From NCBI RefSeq assembly GCF_014199935.1, contig NZ_JACHOP010000006.1, positions 186,001 to 250,000 on the forward strand: a stretch of 64,000 bases of DNA, given 5' to 3'. The stretch is from Methylorubrum rhodinum. Lineage in GTDB: Bacteria > Pseudomonadota > Alphaproteobacteria > Rhizobiales > Beijerinckiaceae. Below the pieces are notes generated by a model. The model saw nothing but the letters and a program-made list of their open reading frames with translations. It was not told the origin of the DNA and made no database searches. This document shows, one piece after another, positions 9,295 to 18,126 of this stretch (positions are counted from its first letter, which is position 1; each line of letters starts with the position of its first letter). The position numbers and the translations under genes are program-made.

Positions 9295-10506
9295 TCAGGC
9301 CACGGCCTGGAGCGGCACGAGCTGGGCCTCGGGGATCGCCTCCTCGTAGACCCGGCGCTGCTCCTCGACCGCCGCGAGGCGGAAGCGCCCGGCGGCCTCC
9401 TGGGGCAGCGCACGGTCCTCGACCTGCTTGGGCACCTCGTAGAACCAGGCGGCGTAGGTCGCGTCGTCGAGGCGCTGGCGCGCGTCGAGCATCGTCCGGT
9501 GGGCGTCGGCGCGCAGGTAGCGGCGGTAGCTCGGCCGCACGGTCGCGGTGAAGAACTCGCCCACGGAGCCGCTGCCGTAGCTGAACAGGCCGATGGTGCG
9601 CCCGCCGAGATTCTCGGCGCAATTGTCGAGGAGCGAGCACAGGCCGATGTAGAGCGAGGCCGAGTAGGTGTTGCCGATCAGGCGGCCGTAGACCTGGCTG
9701 TCGGCGTAGCTCGCCTCGCCGAGATGGGCGGCCTCGGGGCCGGCGGCCTCGGCCAGCGCCCCGAAGGCCTTCTTGGCCATCTTCGTGAAGGGCTGGTGGA
9801 AGCAGAGCTTGTCCACCGCGTCGAGCGGCAGGCCGCCCTTGCGGCGAAAGTCCGCCCAGGCCTCGGTGAGCGAGCGCAGGTAGACGTCGATGGAGAGCTT
9901 GCCGTCGACCAGCGCCGCGGAGCGGTGGTTCGGCCGCCAGAAGTCCATGACGTCGAGGCTGAACAGGCCGCTCTGGGGGTGGATCTCGATGAGGCGCGGA
10001 TTGGCCGAGACCACCATCGCCACGGCGCCGGCCCCCTGCGTGCACTCGCCCTCGGAGCCGCGCTCGTAGCGGGCGATGTCGGAGGCGATGATCAGCACCT
10101 TCTCGGCGGGGCGCTGGCGCACGAGGTCGCAGGCGAACTGGATGCCGGCGGTGGCGCCGTAGCAGGCCTGCTTGAACTCCACGACCCGGCAGTTCGGCCG
10201 GAGGCCGAGCACGCCGTGCACGAACAGGCCCGCCGACTTCGACTGGTCGATGCCGCTCTCGGTGGCGAAGATCACCGTGCTGACGGCATCGCGAACCCCG
10301 TCGCTCAGGAGCGGCGCCACGGCGTTGGCCGCCATGGTGACGATGTCCTCATCGGGCGAGGGAACGGCCATGCGCTCCTGGCCGATCCCCTTCGTGTACT
10401 TGGCCGGGTCGATCCCGTGGGCGGCGGCGAGGTCGGCCAGATCGTAATAGTGGCCGGGGCTGTAGATCGCGATGTCGTCGATGCCGACGGCGTTGATGAG
10501 GGTCAT
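9295..10506 (-). CDS. Hydroxymethylglutaryl-CoA synthase
   Basis: 403 residues, thiolase-fold HMG-CoA synthase. The catalytic set is visible: E83 in FATESGID, the acyl-accepting C115 in EFKQACYGATAGIQ and H237 in CFHQPFTKMAKKA, with spacing matching known bacterial HMG-CoA synthases. It condenses acetyl-CoA with a 3-ketoacyl-CoA (acetoacetyl-CoA in the standard reaction), or acyl carrier protein analogues in polyketide beta-branching. The chosen start MTLINAVGIDD fits the family N-terminus; the frame runs 38 codons further upstream but without family-like sequence. No mevalonate genes, polyketide synthase or acyl carrier protein are in view, so its job is not ordinary isoprenoid supply by context. 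First gene of the 3751-10506 operon. Confidence 0.93.
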   Translation of the reverse strand: MTLINAVGIDDIAIYSPGHYYDLADLAAAHGIDPAKYTKGIGQERMAVPSPDEDIVTMAANAVAPLLSDGVRDAVSTVIFATESGIDQSKSAGLFVHGVLGLRPNCRVVEFKQACYGATAGIQFACDLVRQRPAEKVLIIASDIARYERGSEGECTQGAGAVAMVVSANPRLIEIHPQSGLFSLDVMDFWRPNHRSAALVDGKLSIDVYLRSLTEAWADFRRKGGLPLDAVDKLCFHQPFTKMAKKAFGALAEAAGPEAAHLGEASYADSQVYGRLIGNTYSASLYIGLCSLLDNCAENLGGRTIGLFSYGSGSVGEFFTATVRPSYRRYLRADAHRTMLDARQRLDDATYAAWFYEVPKQVEDRALPQEAAGRFRLAAVEEQRRVYEEAIPEAQLVPLQAVA

Positions 10507-11014
10507 TGGCGGGTCGTCCTCTCTGCTTCGTGCTTCGTCACGTTGCTCGAGCGCACCGGAATGCGCGGCGGGCGCGGCCATCGGATCGGATGGCGCGTCC
10601 CGACGCTCCAAGATTTTCATCTCAGGTTGTGCAGTCGCCGGGCCCTGGGGCCGGAGCGGAAGGGGAGCCGGATGTTTCCGTGCCCGCCCCGTGTTGCACT
10701 GCGTCGTCGCCCAAGGTCATCGCACGCGCCAACGATTCAGAAAAAGTTCGAAATATCGGGCCTATTCGAGAATCCCTCTCATGGAACCAGTCCGGCTTTC
10801 GACTCTTGATGTCCTCACGGACTGATAGAGTGAAAAAATTATTCTCCGTTTATATCGCGACAAGATTTATCGTATCTTGCGAGGAAGGCAAAGATGGGCC
10901 GAAAATCCGATCGGTGCTGCGCGCCGGATCGTCCTCGCCGATAAATATATTGTAGATAATTCATTCGACGGTATGGTGAGGCGGCGCCTGCGCGGCCCCT
11001 TGCTGCATATGCGA
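10507..11014. other. Gene-free intergenic stretch with a low-GC core
   Basis: No convincing gene. From about 10735 to 10980 the base composition drops sharply below the surrounding very GC-rich sequence. On the minus strand a sigma-70-like pair is visible: TTGTCG (10863-10858) and TAATTT (10841-10836) separated by 16 bases. It points toward the HMG-CoA synthase operon and would give a leader of about 330 bases. This is the likely promoter region of that operon. The promoter assignment is by eye only. Confidence 0.35.
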
Positions 11015-11045
11015 ACGCCCCCGCACCGGTGGGCTGCGGGGGCGT
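11015..11045 (-). terminator. Hairpin terminator of the RND pump operon
   Basis: Perfect 11-bp arms ACGCCCCCGCA (11015-11025) and TGCGGGGGCGT (11035-11045) with a 9-base loop, about 40 bases past the stop of the RND transporter gene. Only a weak T-run follows on the minus strand, so termination strength is uncertain. Confidence 0.55.
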
Positions 11046-11084
11046 CCAGGCCGAAGCTTCGACGACTTCAGGTGGCGTTGAGGG

Positions 11085-14000
11085 TCACTCCGCCGGCGCG
11101 GTCAGGCCGGCCGGGTCCTCGACCGGTTCTTCGGCCGCGTCGGGGCGGTGGTCGCGGGCCAGCACCGTGTAGACGCTCGGCAGCACGATCAGCGTGAACA
11201 GCGTGCCCACCAGCATCCCCGCCACCACCACCACGCTGATGGCGAAGCGGCTCGCCGCGCCCGCTCCGTCGGCGAAGACCAGGGGCAGGAGGCCGACCAC
11301 CATCGCCGCCGTGGTCATCAGGATCGGCCTCAGGCGGATGCGGGCGGCCTCGACGATCGCCGCCCCGCGGTCGAGCCCGCGGCTCGCCTGGAGTTCGTTG
11401 GCGAAGGCCGTCATCAGGATGCCGTGCTTGGCGATGAGCCCGACGAGGGTCACGAGGCCGATCTGGGTGAAGATGTTGAGCGTGGCGTAGCCGAGCCAGA
11501 GCGGCAGCAGCGCCCCGAAGATCGAGAGCGGCACGCTCACCAGGATCACCAGCGGATCGCGGAAGCTGTCGAACTGCGCGGCCAGCACGAGGAAGATCAC
11601 CACGAGGGCGAGGCCGAAGGCGATCGTGAGCTGGTCGCCCTCGGTGACGAACTGGCGCGATTCGCCGAGCCACGCGACGTCGAGCCCGGCGGGCAGCGCC
11701 TGGGTCCGCTCCTTCAGGAAGGCCACCGCCCGCCCCATCGTCACGCCCGGAGCCGGGACGGCCGAGAGGGTCGCCGCGTTCATCTGGTCGTACTGGCCGA
11801 GCTGGTTCGGCTCGGCGCGCCGGGACGGGCGCACCACCGTATCGAGCGGCAGGAGCGCGCCCGAGCGGGCCCGCAGGTAGAAGCGGCCGAGGTCGGCCGG
11901 ATCGGCCCGGAAGCGGCGCTCGACCTGCGGGATGACGTCGTAGGACCGCCCGCGGAAGGCGAAGCGGTTGACGTAGTTCTCGCCCACCAGGATCGCGAGG
12001 GTGCCGGCCACGTCGCGCATCGACAGGCCGAGGTCGCTCGCCCGGTCGCGATCGACCGAGAGCGCGACCCCGGGCTTGTCCCAGGACAGGTCGGAATCGA
12101 CCACCGCGAACAGGCCGCTCTCGCGCATCTCCTTCTGAAGGCGCGCGTTCTCGGCCTGGAGCTGCGCGAAGTCGACCGGCCCGCGCAGGACCATCTGCAC
12201 CGGCAGGCCCGGCGCGGTCGGCAGGGCCGGCAGCAGGAAGGCCATCACGGCGAGGCCCGGATTCTGGGCGCCGTCGGCCTGGAGTTCGGCCATGATCGCG
12301 GCGGCGCTGCGCGTCCGCTTGTCCCAGGGCGCGAGGTTGACGCCCGCGAAGACCGAGCGCGGGCCGGGCTCCGTCTGGCTGGAGCCGTTGAGCACCCAGG
12401 TCGTGTCGGTCTCCGGCAGGCGTCGGAAGGCCGCCTCCAGCTGCGCCGAATAGCGCTCGGTGTAGTCGAGGTTGGCGTAGCGGGGCGCCTTGGCGACCTC
12501 CATCACCGTGCCCTGGTCCTCGCTCGGGGCGAATTCCCGCTGGACGCCGGCATAGAGGAATCCAGTGCCGACGAGGGTGGCGAGGCCGGCCAGCAGCATG
12601 AGCGGGCGGACCCGCAGGGTGGCGCGCAGGAGCCGCGCGTAGCGCTCCGCGAGCCGGGCGAAGACCCGCTCGATCCGCGCGCCGAGCCCCCGCGGGCTCT
12701 GCGGGCGCAGCAGCAGCGCGCTCATCATCGGCGACACGCACAGGGCCACGAGCCCCGAGACCAGCACGGCGCCCGCCAGGGTGAAGGCGAACTCGCGGAA
12801 CAGCGAGCCGGTCAGCCCGCCCATCAGCCCGATCGGCGCGTAGACCGCCGCCAGCGTGATCGTCATGGCGATGACGGGGCCGACCACCTCGCGCGCGCCC
12901 CGCAGGGAGGCCTCGAACGGGCTCAGGCCCTCCTCGATGTGCCGGTAGACGTTCTCGACCACGACGATGGCGTCGTCCACGACGAGGCCGATGGCCAGCA
13001 CCATCGCGAGCAGGGTGAGCAGGTTGAGGCTGAACCCGGCCAGCAGCATCAGCCCGGCGGCCCCGACCAGCGAGAGCGGGATCGTCACCATCGGGATCAG
13101 CACGGCCCGCCAGGAGCCGAGGAACAGGAAGATCACCGCCACGACGACGAGGGCGGCCTCGACCAGCGTGTGCTCGACCTCCTTCAGGGCCGCGCGCACG
13201 AAGCGGGCGACGTCGAAGACGTTGCCGATCTCGAGGCCCGGCGGCTTCGCGCGTTGGAGCTGCGGCAGCAGGCCGGTCACCGCCGCGACGATCTCCAGCG
13301 GGTTGGCCTCGGGCGTGCCGTTGACGGCCACGACCACCGCCCGGCGGCCGTTGATGAGCGCGCTCTGCTCGTAGTCCTGGCCGCCGACCTCGATGCGGGC
13401 GACGTCCTCCAGGCGCACGGGGGCGATCCCGTCGCGCAGGACCATGCGGCGGAAGGATTCGGGATCCTGCGTGTCGGTGTCGGCGGCGACCGCCGCGGCG
13501 GTCATCGCGCCCTTCACCTGCCCGGCGGCGATCTGGACGTTGTTGCGCGCGAGCGCCTGCGACACCTCCGCGGCGGTGACGTCGTGGGCGGCGAGCCTGT
13601 CCGGGTCGAGCCAGACCCGCATGGCGAGGTTGCGCCCGCCCATGATCTGCGCCGAGGCGACGCCCTTCACGGAGGAGAGCAGCGGCTGGACGGCGCGCAC
13701 GGCGTAGTCGTTGATCTCCTGCACCGGGAGCGTGTCGCTCATCAGCGCCACGTACAGGACCGCGGTCGGATCGTCGGTGACCTTCTCGATCACCGGGTCG
13801 AACGCCTCACGGGGCAGGCGGTACTTCGTCTGCTGCACCTTGGCCATGATCTCGGACAGGCTGCGGTCGGCGTCCGCGTCGAGCCGCAGGCGCGCCTTGA
13901 TCAGGCTGCGCCCCTCCGTCGAGATCGAGGTCAGGTACTCGATGCCGTCGGCGGTCGCCACGGCCTGGGACAGCGGGGCGGTGACGAAGCCCTGCATCAG

Positions 14001-14171
14001 GTCCTGCGCCGCGCCGGGATAGCGCGTCTCGACGGTGATCGCCGCGCTCTGCAGCTTGGGATACTGGCGCAGCGGCAGGGAGAAGAGCGCGAAGCCGCCG
14101 CCGATCAGCAGAAGCAGGCTGACGACGATCGCCAGGGTCGGGCGGCGCACGAACAGGTCCGTGAAGGCCAT
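11085..14171 (-). CDS. RND (HAE1-type) multidrug efflux transporter
   Basis: 1028 residues, normal for an AcrB-like inner-membrane proton-driven efflux pump. It starts MAFTDLFVRRPTLAIVVSLL with TM1, followed by the periplasmic porter region. The proton-relay aspartates are in IGLVVDDAIVVVENVYRH of TM4. The second half repeats the 12-TM architecture (REFAPSEDQGTVMEVAKAP after TM7). It pairs with the adaptor gene 60 bases upstream on the same strand. No outer-membrane TolC-type gene lies in the window, so that partner must be elsewhere. The substrate cannot be read from sequence. Nearness to the HMG-CoA synthase operon raises export of that product as a possibility only. Confidence 0.93.
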   Translation of the reverse strand: MAFTDLFVRRPTLAIVVSLLLLIGGGFALFSLPLRQYPKLQSAAITVETRYPGAAQDLMQGFVTAPLSQAVATADGIEYLTSISTEGRSLIKARLRLDADADRSLSEIMAKVQQTKYRLPREAFDPVIEKVTDDPTAVLYVALMSDTLPVQEINDYAVRAVQPLLSSVKGVASAQIMGGRNLAMRVWLDPDRLAAHDVTAAEVSQALARNNVQIAAGQVKGAMTAAAVAADTDTQDPESFRRMVLRDGIAPVRLEDVARIEVGGQDYEQSALINGRRAVVVAVNGTPEANPLEIVAAVTGLLPQLQRAKPPGLEIGNVFDVARFVRAALKEVEHTLVEAALVVVAVIFLFLGSWRAVLIPMVTIPLSLVGAAGLMLLAGFSLNLLTLLAMVLAIGLVVDDAIVVVENVYRHIEEGLSPFEASLRGAREVVGPVIAMTITLAAVYAPIGLMGGLTGSLFREFAFTLAGAVLVSGLVALCVSPMMSALLLRPQSPRGLGARIERVFARLAERYARLLRATLRVRPLMLLAGLATLVGTGFLYAGVQREFAPSEDQGTVMEVAKAPRYANLDYTERYSAQLEAAFRRLPETDTTWVLNGSSQTEPGPRSVFAGVNLAPWDKRTRSAAAIMAELQADGAQNPGLAVMAFLLPALPTAPGLPVQMVLRGPVDFAQLQAENARLQKEMRESGLFAVVDSDLSWDKPGVALSVDRDRASDLGLSMRDVAGTLAILVGENYVNRFAFRGRSYDVIPQVERRFRADPADLGRFYLRARSGALLPLDTVVRPSRRAEPNQLGQYDQMNAATLSAVPAPGVTMGRAVAFLKERTQALPAGLDVAWLGESRQFVTEGDQLTIAFGLALVVIFLVLAAQFDSFRDPLVILVSVPLSIFGALLPLWLGYATLNIFTQIGLVTLVGLIAKHGILMTAFANELQASRGLDRGAAIVEAARIRLRPILMTTAAMVVGLLPLVFADGAGAASRFAISVVVVAGMLVGTLFTLIVLPSVYTVLARDHRPDAAEEPVEDPAGLTAPAE

Positions 14172-14231
14172 CGGCGGGTTCCTCGCGTCTTCCGGATGGA
14201 TTTGGCGGATGGGGTCGGCGGATGGGGTGGG

Positions 14232-15347
14232 TCAGCGCGGGCCGGCGCCGACGGAGGCCGTGGCGACCGGGCGGACGGACGGATCGACCCGTACGGCGGC
14301 GCCGGGGCTCAAGCGGATCTGGCCGGCGGTGACGACCGTCTCGCCGGCGCGGAGGCCGCCGGTGACGGCAACGCGACCGTCCCGGCGGCGGCCGGTGGTG
14401 ACCGCGACCTGCTCGGCCCGCCCGCGGCCCGCGGCGTCGATGTCGCGCACCACGAAGGCGGTGTCGCTGGCCGCGCTCGCCACGATCGCGGTCTCGGGCA
14501 CGCTGAGGCCACCGACCTCCGGGGCGAAGCCGAGCGTCGCCGAGGCGGCGGCACCCGGACGCAGCAAGGCCTCGCGGTTGTCGAGCCGCGCCCGCAGGGC
14601 GATGTTGCGGGTGGTGGGGTCGATCTGCGGATCGATGGTCTCGATCCGCGCGGTGAAGCGCCGCCCGCCCGCCGCGTCGCTCTCCACCTCCACCGCCTGC
14701 CCGACGCGCAGGTCCGCGAGGTGGCGCTGCGGCAGCGCGAAGTCGACGTAGAGCGCGTCGAGATCGGTCAGGGTGGCGATCGGGTCGCCGGGCTTGAGGG
14801 TGTGGCCGAGATCGGTCCGGCGCAGGCCGAGCTCGCCCGCGAACGGCGCCCGCACGGTGCGCTGCGCCAGCGCCGCCTCCGCGCCCTCGCGCAGGGCCCG
14901 GGCCTGGTCGAGGCCCGCCCGGCGCTTGTCGACCTCGGCCTGCGCGGTCGCCGCGCGCTGCAGGAGCTCGCTGCCGCGGTCGAGTTGCAGCCGGGCCAGC
15001 GTCTCGTCGGCGCGGTAGCGTTCGAGTTCGGCCCGCTGCGGGTCGGCGAAGAGCTCGACGAGGGGCGCACCCGCCGCGACGCGCCCGCCGCCCTCGAAAC
15101 GGATCGCCGTGACCCGGCCGCCGACCTCCGCCGAGAGCATCACCTGCCGCACCGCCCGCAGCGAAGCCGCGGCGGTGACGGTGCGGGCGACGGGCTCGGT
15201 GGAGACCGCCTCGGTCTCCACCGCCTGGACGGTCTCCGGCTTGCCGGCGGGAGCCTCCTCGGCGCGGGTGGCCCGGAGCCAGCCCGCCGCCGACCCTCCG
15301 GCGAGCGCAAGGGCGAGCGCGAGGGCAACCGATCGGGCTATGCGCAT
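14232..15347 (-). CDS. RND efflux periplasmic adaptor subunit (membrane fusion protein)
   Basis: 371 residues with an N-terminal hydrophobic segment (SVALALALALAGGSAAGWL, about 6-24) serving as signal or anchor. It is followed by the split lipoyl domain (VMLSAEVGGRVTAIRFEGGG and VRAPFAGELGLRRTDLGHTL) flanking an alpha-helical hairpin, then beta-barrel sequence. These proteins bridge the inner-membrane pump and the outer-membrane channel. It is the promoter-proximal gene of the pump pair. Start MRIARSVALA is the only sensible one before the signal sequence. Confidence 0.92.
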   Translation of the reverse strand: MRIARSVALALALALAGGSAAGWLRATRAEEAPAGKPETVQAVETEAVSTEPVARTVTAAASLRAVRQVMLSAEVGGRVTAIRFEGGGRVAAGAPLVELFADPQRAELERYRADETLARLQLDRGSELLQRAATAQAEVDKRRAGLDQARALREGAEAALAQRTVRAPFAGELGLRRTDLGHTLKPGDPIATLTDLDALYVDFALPQRHLADLRVGQAVEVESDAAGGRRFTARIETIDPQIDPTTRNIALRARLDNREALLRPGAAASATLGFAPEVGGLSVPETAIVASAASDTAFVVRDIDAAGRGRAEQVAVTTGRRRDGRVAVTGGLRAGETVVTAGQIRLSPGAAVRVDPSVRPVATASVGAGPR

Positions 15348-15376
15348 GGCGCGTCTCCTTGCGGGGGCAGGCGGGA

Positions 15377-15976
15377 TCAGGCGGCGAGGCGGGCGGCGAC
15401 CTGCGCGACGTGCCGGCCCTGGAAGCGGGCGCCGTCGAGCTCGTTCCGGCTCGGGGTGCGTGACCCGTCGCCGGCGGTGATCGTGGTGGCGCCGTAGGGG
15501 CTGCCGCCGCTCACCGCGTCGAGGGTCATCTGCCCCTTGAAGCCGTAGGGCAGCCCGACGATCACGAGGCCGAGATGCATCAGGTTGGTGATCAGGGAGA
15601 ACAGGGTCGTCTCCTGCCCGCCGTGCTGGGTCGCCGTCGCGGTGAAGACCGCCCCGACCTTGCCGTTCAGGGCGCCCTCGGCCCAGAGGCCGCCGGTCCG
15701 GTCGAGGAAGTCCGCCATCTGGGCCGGCAGGCGTCCGTAGCGGGTGCCCGCGCCGACGATGATCGCGTCGTAGTCCGGCAACTCCTCGACGCGCGCGAGC
15801 GGGGCAGCCTGATCGAGCTTGTAGCCGGACTGGCGGGCCACCGCCTCGGGGACCGTTTCCGGAACGCGCCGGATCGCCACCTCGGCGCCGGCCTCGCGGG
15901 CGCCCTCGGCGACGGCCTCGGCCATCGCCTCGACGTGGCCGTAGGTGGAGTGATAGAGCACGAGAACCTTGGGCAC
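15377..15976 (-). CDS. wrbA: NAD(P)H:quinone oxidoreductase WrbA
   Basis: 199 residues, the usual WrbA length. Flavodoxin-like FMN phosphate loop [12 protein letters not shown] (8-19), the WrbA stretch [20 protein letters not shown] and [14 protein letters not shown] are all present. WrbA reduces quinones by two electrons and is tied to oxidative and stationary-phase stress. It lies 29 bases upstream of the adaptor gene on the same strand, so co-expression with the pump is plausible. A LysR gene is divergent across a 102-base gap. Confidence 0.95.
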   Translation of the reverse strand: MPKVLVLYHSTYGHVEAMAEAVAEGAREAGAEVAIRRVPETVPEAVARQSGYKLDQAAPLARVEELPDYDAIIVGAGTRYGRLPAQMADFLDRTGGLWAEGALNGKVGAVFTATATQHGGQETTLFSLITNLMHLGLVIVGLPYGFKGQMTLDAVSGGSPYGATTITAGDGSRTPSRNELDGARFQGRHVAQVAARLAA

Positions 15977-16078
15977 GGGGGCCTCCTTCGCTGCGGTACG
16001 GCCCGAGAGCTAGGCGTCGGCCCCCTTGCCGGGAGGAGCGATGGATGGCACGCCCCGTTCCGGAAATGGAACGAGGCC

Positions 16079-16978
16079 ATGCACAACCTCACCGATCTCC
16101 TGCTGTTCGCGAAGGTCGCCGAGCACGGCGGCTTCTCGCCTGCCGCCCGGGCCCTCGGCCTGCCGAAATCGACCTTGAGCCGACGCATCTCGGCCCTGGA
16201 GGAAGCGATCGGCGCCCGGCTGATCCAGCGCACGTCGAGCCGCTTCTCACTGACCGAGATCGGCGAGGTCTATCTCGTCCATTGCCGGGCCATCGATGCC
16301 GAGGCGCAGGCCGCGCAGGAGACGGTCGAGCGCTGGCGCGCCGAGCCGCACGGGCAGTTGCGCGTGAGCTGCCCGATCGCGCTCGCCCAGGCGCGGGTCT
16401 CCTCGATGCTCTCGCACTTCCTGCTCGACTACCCGAAGGTCGCGGTCCGGCTGATCGCCACGAACCGCCGCGTCGACATGATCGAGGAGGGGATCGACGT
16501 GGCCCTGCGGGTGCGCTTCCCGCCGCTCGACGACAGCGACCTCGTCATGCGGGTCCTGGCGCGGAGCGAGCAGGCGCTCGTCGGCCAGCCGGCGCTGCTG
16601 GCCCGCCGGGACCGGCCGCGGCATCCGGACGACCTGCGCGGCCTCGAAGGCATCGACCTGATCCGCTCCGAGACCCGCCACGCCTGGGAGCTCGGAAGCG
16701 CGGACGGGCATCTGGCGAGTGTCCCCTTCGCGCCGCGCTTCACCTCGGACGACATGGTGACCCTGCGGCAGGCGGCCATCGACGGCGTCGGCATCGTCCA
16801 GCTGCCCGTCTACCTCGTGCGCGACCACATCGCGGCCGGCGCGCTCGAACGGGTGCTGCCGGACTGGACGCCGACCCCCGGCATCATCCACGCGGTGTTC
16901 CCCTCCCGGCGCAGCCTCGCGCCGAGCGTGCGGGTGCTGATCGACTTCCTCGCCGAGCGCTTCGGCGCCGACGGCTGA
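16079..16978 (+). CDS. LysR-family transcriptional regulator
   Basis: 299 residues. The N-terminal winged helix-turn-helix is clear (LLLFAKVAEHGGFSPAARAL, then LPKSTLSRRISALEEAIGAR), followed by a periplasmic-binding-protein-like effector domain from about residue 90. Start MHNLTDLLLF is selected because the reading frame upstream lies across the intergenic space and wrbA. Divergent orientation to wrbA and the RND genes is the classic arrangement of a LysR regulator controlling its neighbour, so it likely governs wrbA and possibly the pump. The effector is unknown. Confidence 0.9.
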   Translation: MHNLTDLLLFAKVAEHGGFSPAARALGLPKSTLSRRISALEEAIGARLIQRTSSRFSLTEIGEVYLVHCRAIDAEAQAAQETVERWRAEPHGQLRVSCPIALAQARVSSMLSHFLLDYPKVAVRLIATNRRVDMIEEGIDVALRVRFPPLDDSDLVMRVLARSEQALVGQPALLARRDRPRHPDDLRGLEGIDLIRSETRHAWELGSADGHLASVPFAPRFTSDDMVTLRQAAIDGVGIVQLPVYLVRDHIAAGALERVLPDWTPTPGIIHAVFPSRRSLAPSVRVLIDFLAERFGADG

Positions 16979-17008
16979 CCCGCCGGAAGCCCCGACCGGC
17001 ACGACGCG

Positions 17009-17965
17009 CTACGTCCTCGCTCCCGCGTCGTCGTCCGATGGCCGGCGGCCACCATCCGGACCGACGTCCTCGTCCTCCGCATCCGCGACCGCGTCGCGGA
17101 ACACGCCGACGAGGTCGAGCACCTGCCGCATGTCGCCATCGTGGTCCATGTAGCCGAGATGGAGCTGGACGACGCGGCGGGCACCCTGGGCGAGGGGCAG
17201 CGGCCGCAGGCGGCCGGCGGCGAGCTCGTCCCGGATCGCGTGCTCGGGCAGCCACGCGAAGCCCTCCCCCGCGCAGACCAGGGCGATCGAGGTGGCGATG
17301 TGGCTGACGGTCCAGCGGCGGCGCGAGCCGAGCCAGCCGCTGTCGACGCCCCGCGGGCCGGAATCGCTCAGGACCACCTGCCGGTGCTCCTTGAGGACGG
17401 CGTGGGTCGGTTCGGGCAGGGCCTGGAGCGGGTGGCCGGGCGCCGCCACGCACAGGAAGCGCACCGGCAGGATCGGCTCGACGATCGTGCTCGTGGGGAG
17501 CTGACCGGCGATGGCGATGCTGATGCGCCCGTCCTCCATCATCGCCTTCGCGCCCGAGAGCGCCGTCTCATGCACGATCACCGAGAGGTTGGGGTAGATC
17601 CGCGCGTAGTCCGAGAGCGCCCGGAACAGGAGGGGGCGCGGGAAGATGATGTCGATCGCGATGGCGACCTCGCCCTCGGCCTCGGGGTCGAAGCCGGTGC
17701 AGAACCGCTCGATCTGCGCGGCGTGCCCGACGAGCTCGCGGGCGCGCGGCAGCACCATCCGGCCCATATGGGTCAGCCGGGTCCGGCGGCCCTCGACCAC
17801 GAACAGGTCCTGGCCGAGGCACTCCTCCATCTTCCGCACCGCGTGGCTGATCGCGGACTGCGTCTTGCCGAGCCGCTCGGCCGCCTGGAGGAAGCTGCCG
17901 CTCTGCGCCGCGGCCACGAAGGCCCGCCACTGTTCCAGCGTGATTCGCGCGAACGACCTGTCCAT
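17009..17965 (-). CDS. LysR-family transcriptional regulator
   Basis: 318 residues with N-terminal HTH (ITLEQWRAFVAAAQSGSFLQ, then LGKTQSAISHAVRKMEECLG) and a LysR substrate domain. The C-terminal 20 residues form an acidic, disordered tail. It is divergent from the DsbA-like gene at 18127 with a 161-base gap, which is the probable control region. The two LysR genes of this locus converge (30 bases apart) and are not close duplicates by eye. Confidence 0.9.
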   Translation of the reverse strand: MDRSFARITLEQWRAFVAAAQSGSFLQAAERLGKTQSAISHAVRKMEECLGQDLFVVEGRRTRLTHMGRMVLPRARELVGHAAQIERFCTGFDPEAEGEVAIAIDIIFPRPLLFRALSDYARIYPNLSVIVHETALSGAKAMMEDGRISIAIAGQLPTSTIVEPILPVRFLCVAAPGHPLQALPEPTHAVLKEHRQVVLSDSGPRGVDSGWLGSRRRWTVSHIATSIALVCAGEGFAWLPEHAIRDELAAGRLRPLPLAQGARRVVQLHLGYMDHDGDMRQVLDLVGVFRDAVADAEDEDVGPDGGRRPSDDDAGART

Positions 17966-18126
17966 TCCGCCTCCGTCCGAGTCCGACGCCCCCGATCTCC
18001 GGGCCGGGCCCGGCCCGGCAGGCGGCGGGCATGACCGGAATCGGCAAGCATCCCCAATAAAATTTGCTGTTCATGCCCCGTCGCGGGACACACATTCCGA
18101 TCGCTCACGATGACCGGAGAAGATCG

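Noticed and set aside
8474..10506. HMG-CoA synthase plus hydratase as a polyketide beta-branching cassette.
   Set aside because: The decarboxylating ketosynthase, second crotonase, acyl carrier protein and any polyketide synthase are missing from the window, so a PKS link is not claimed.
11148..15497. A 1449-codon open frame on the plus strand.
   Set aside because: It lies antisense to the RND pump, adaptor and wrbA. Its translation is Arg/Gly/His/Asp-rich without any family resemblance, a frame-shadow typical of very GC-rich coding DNA.
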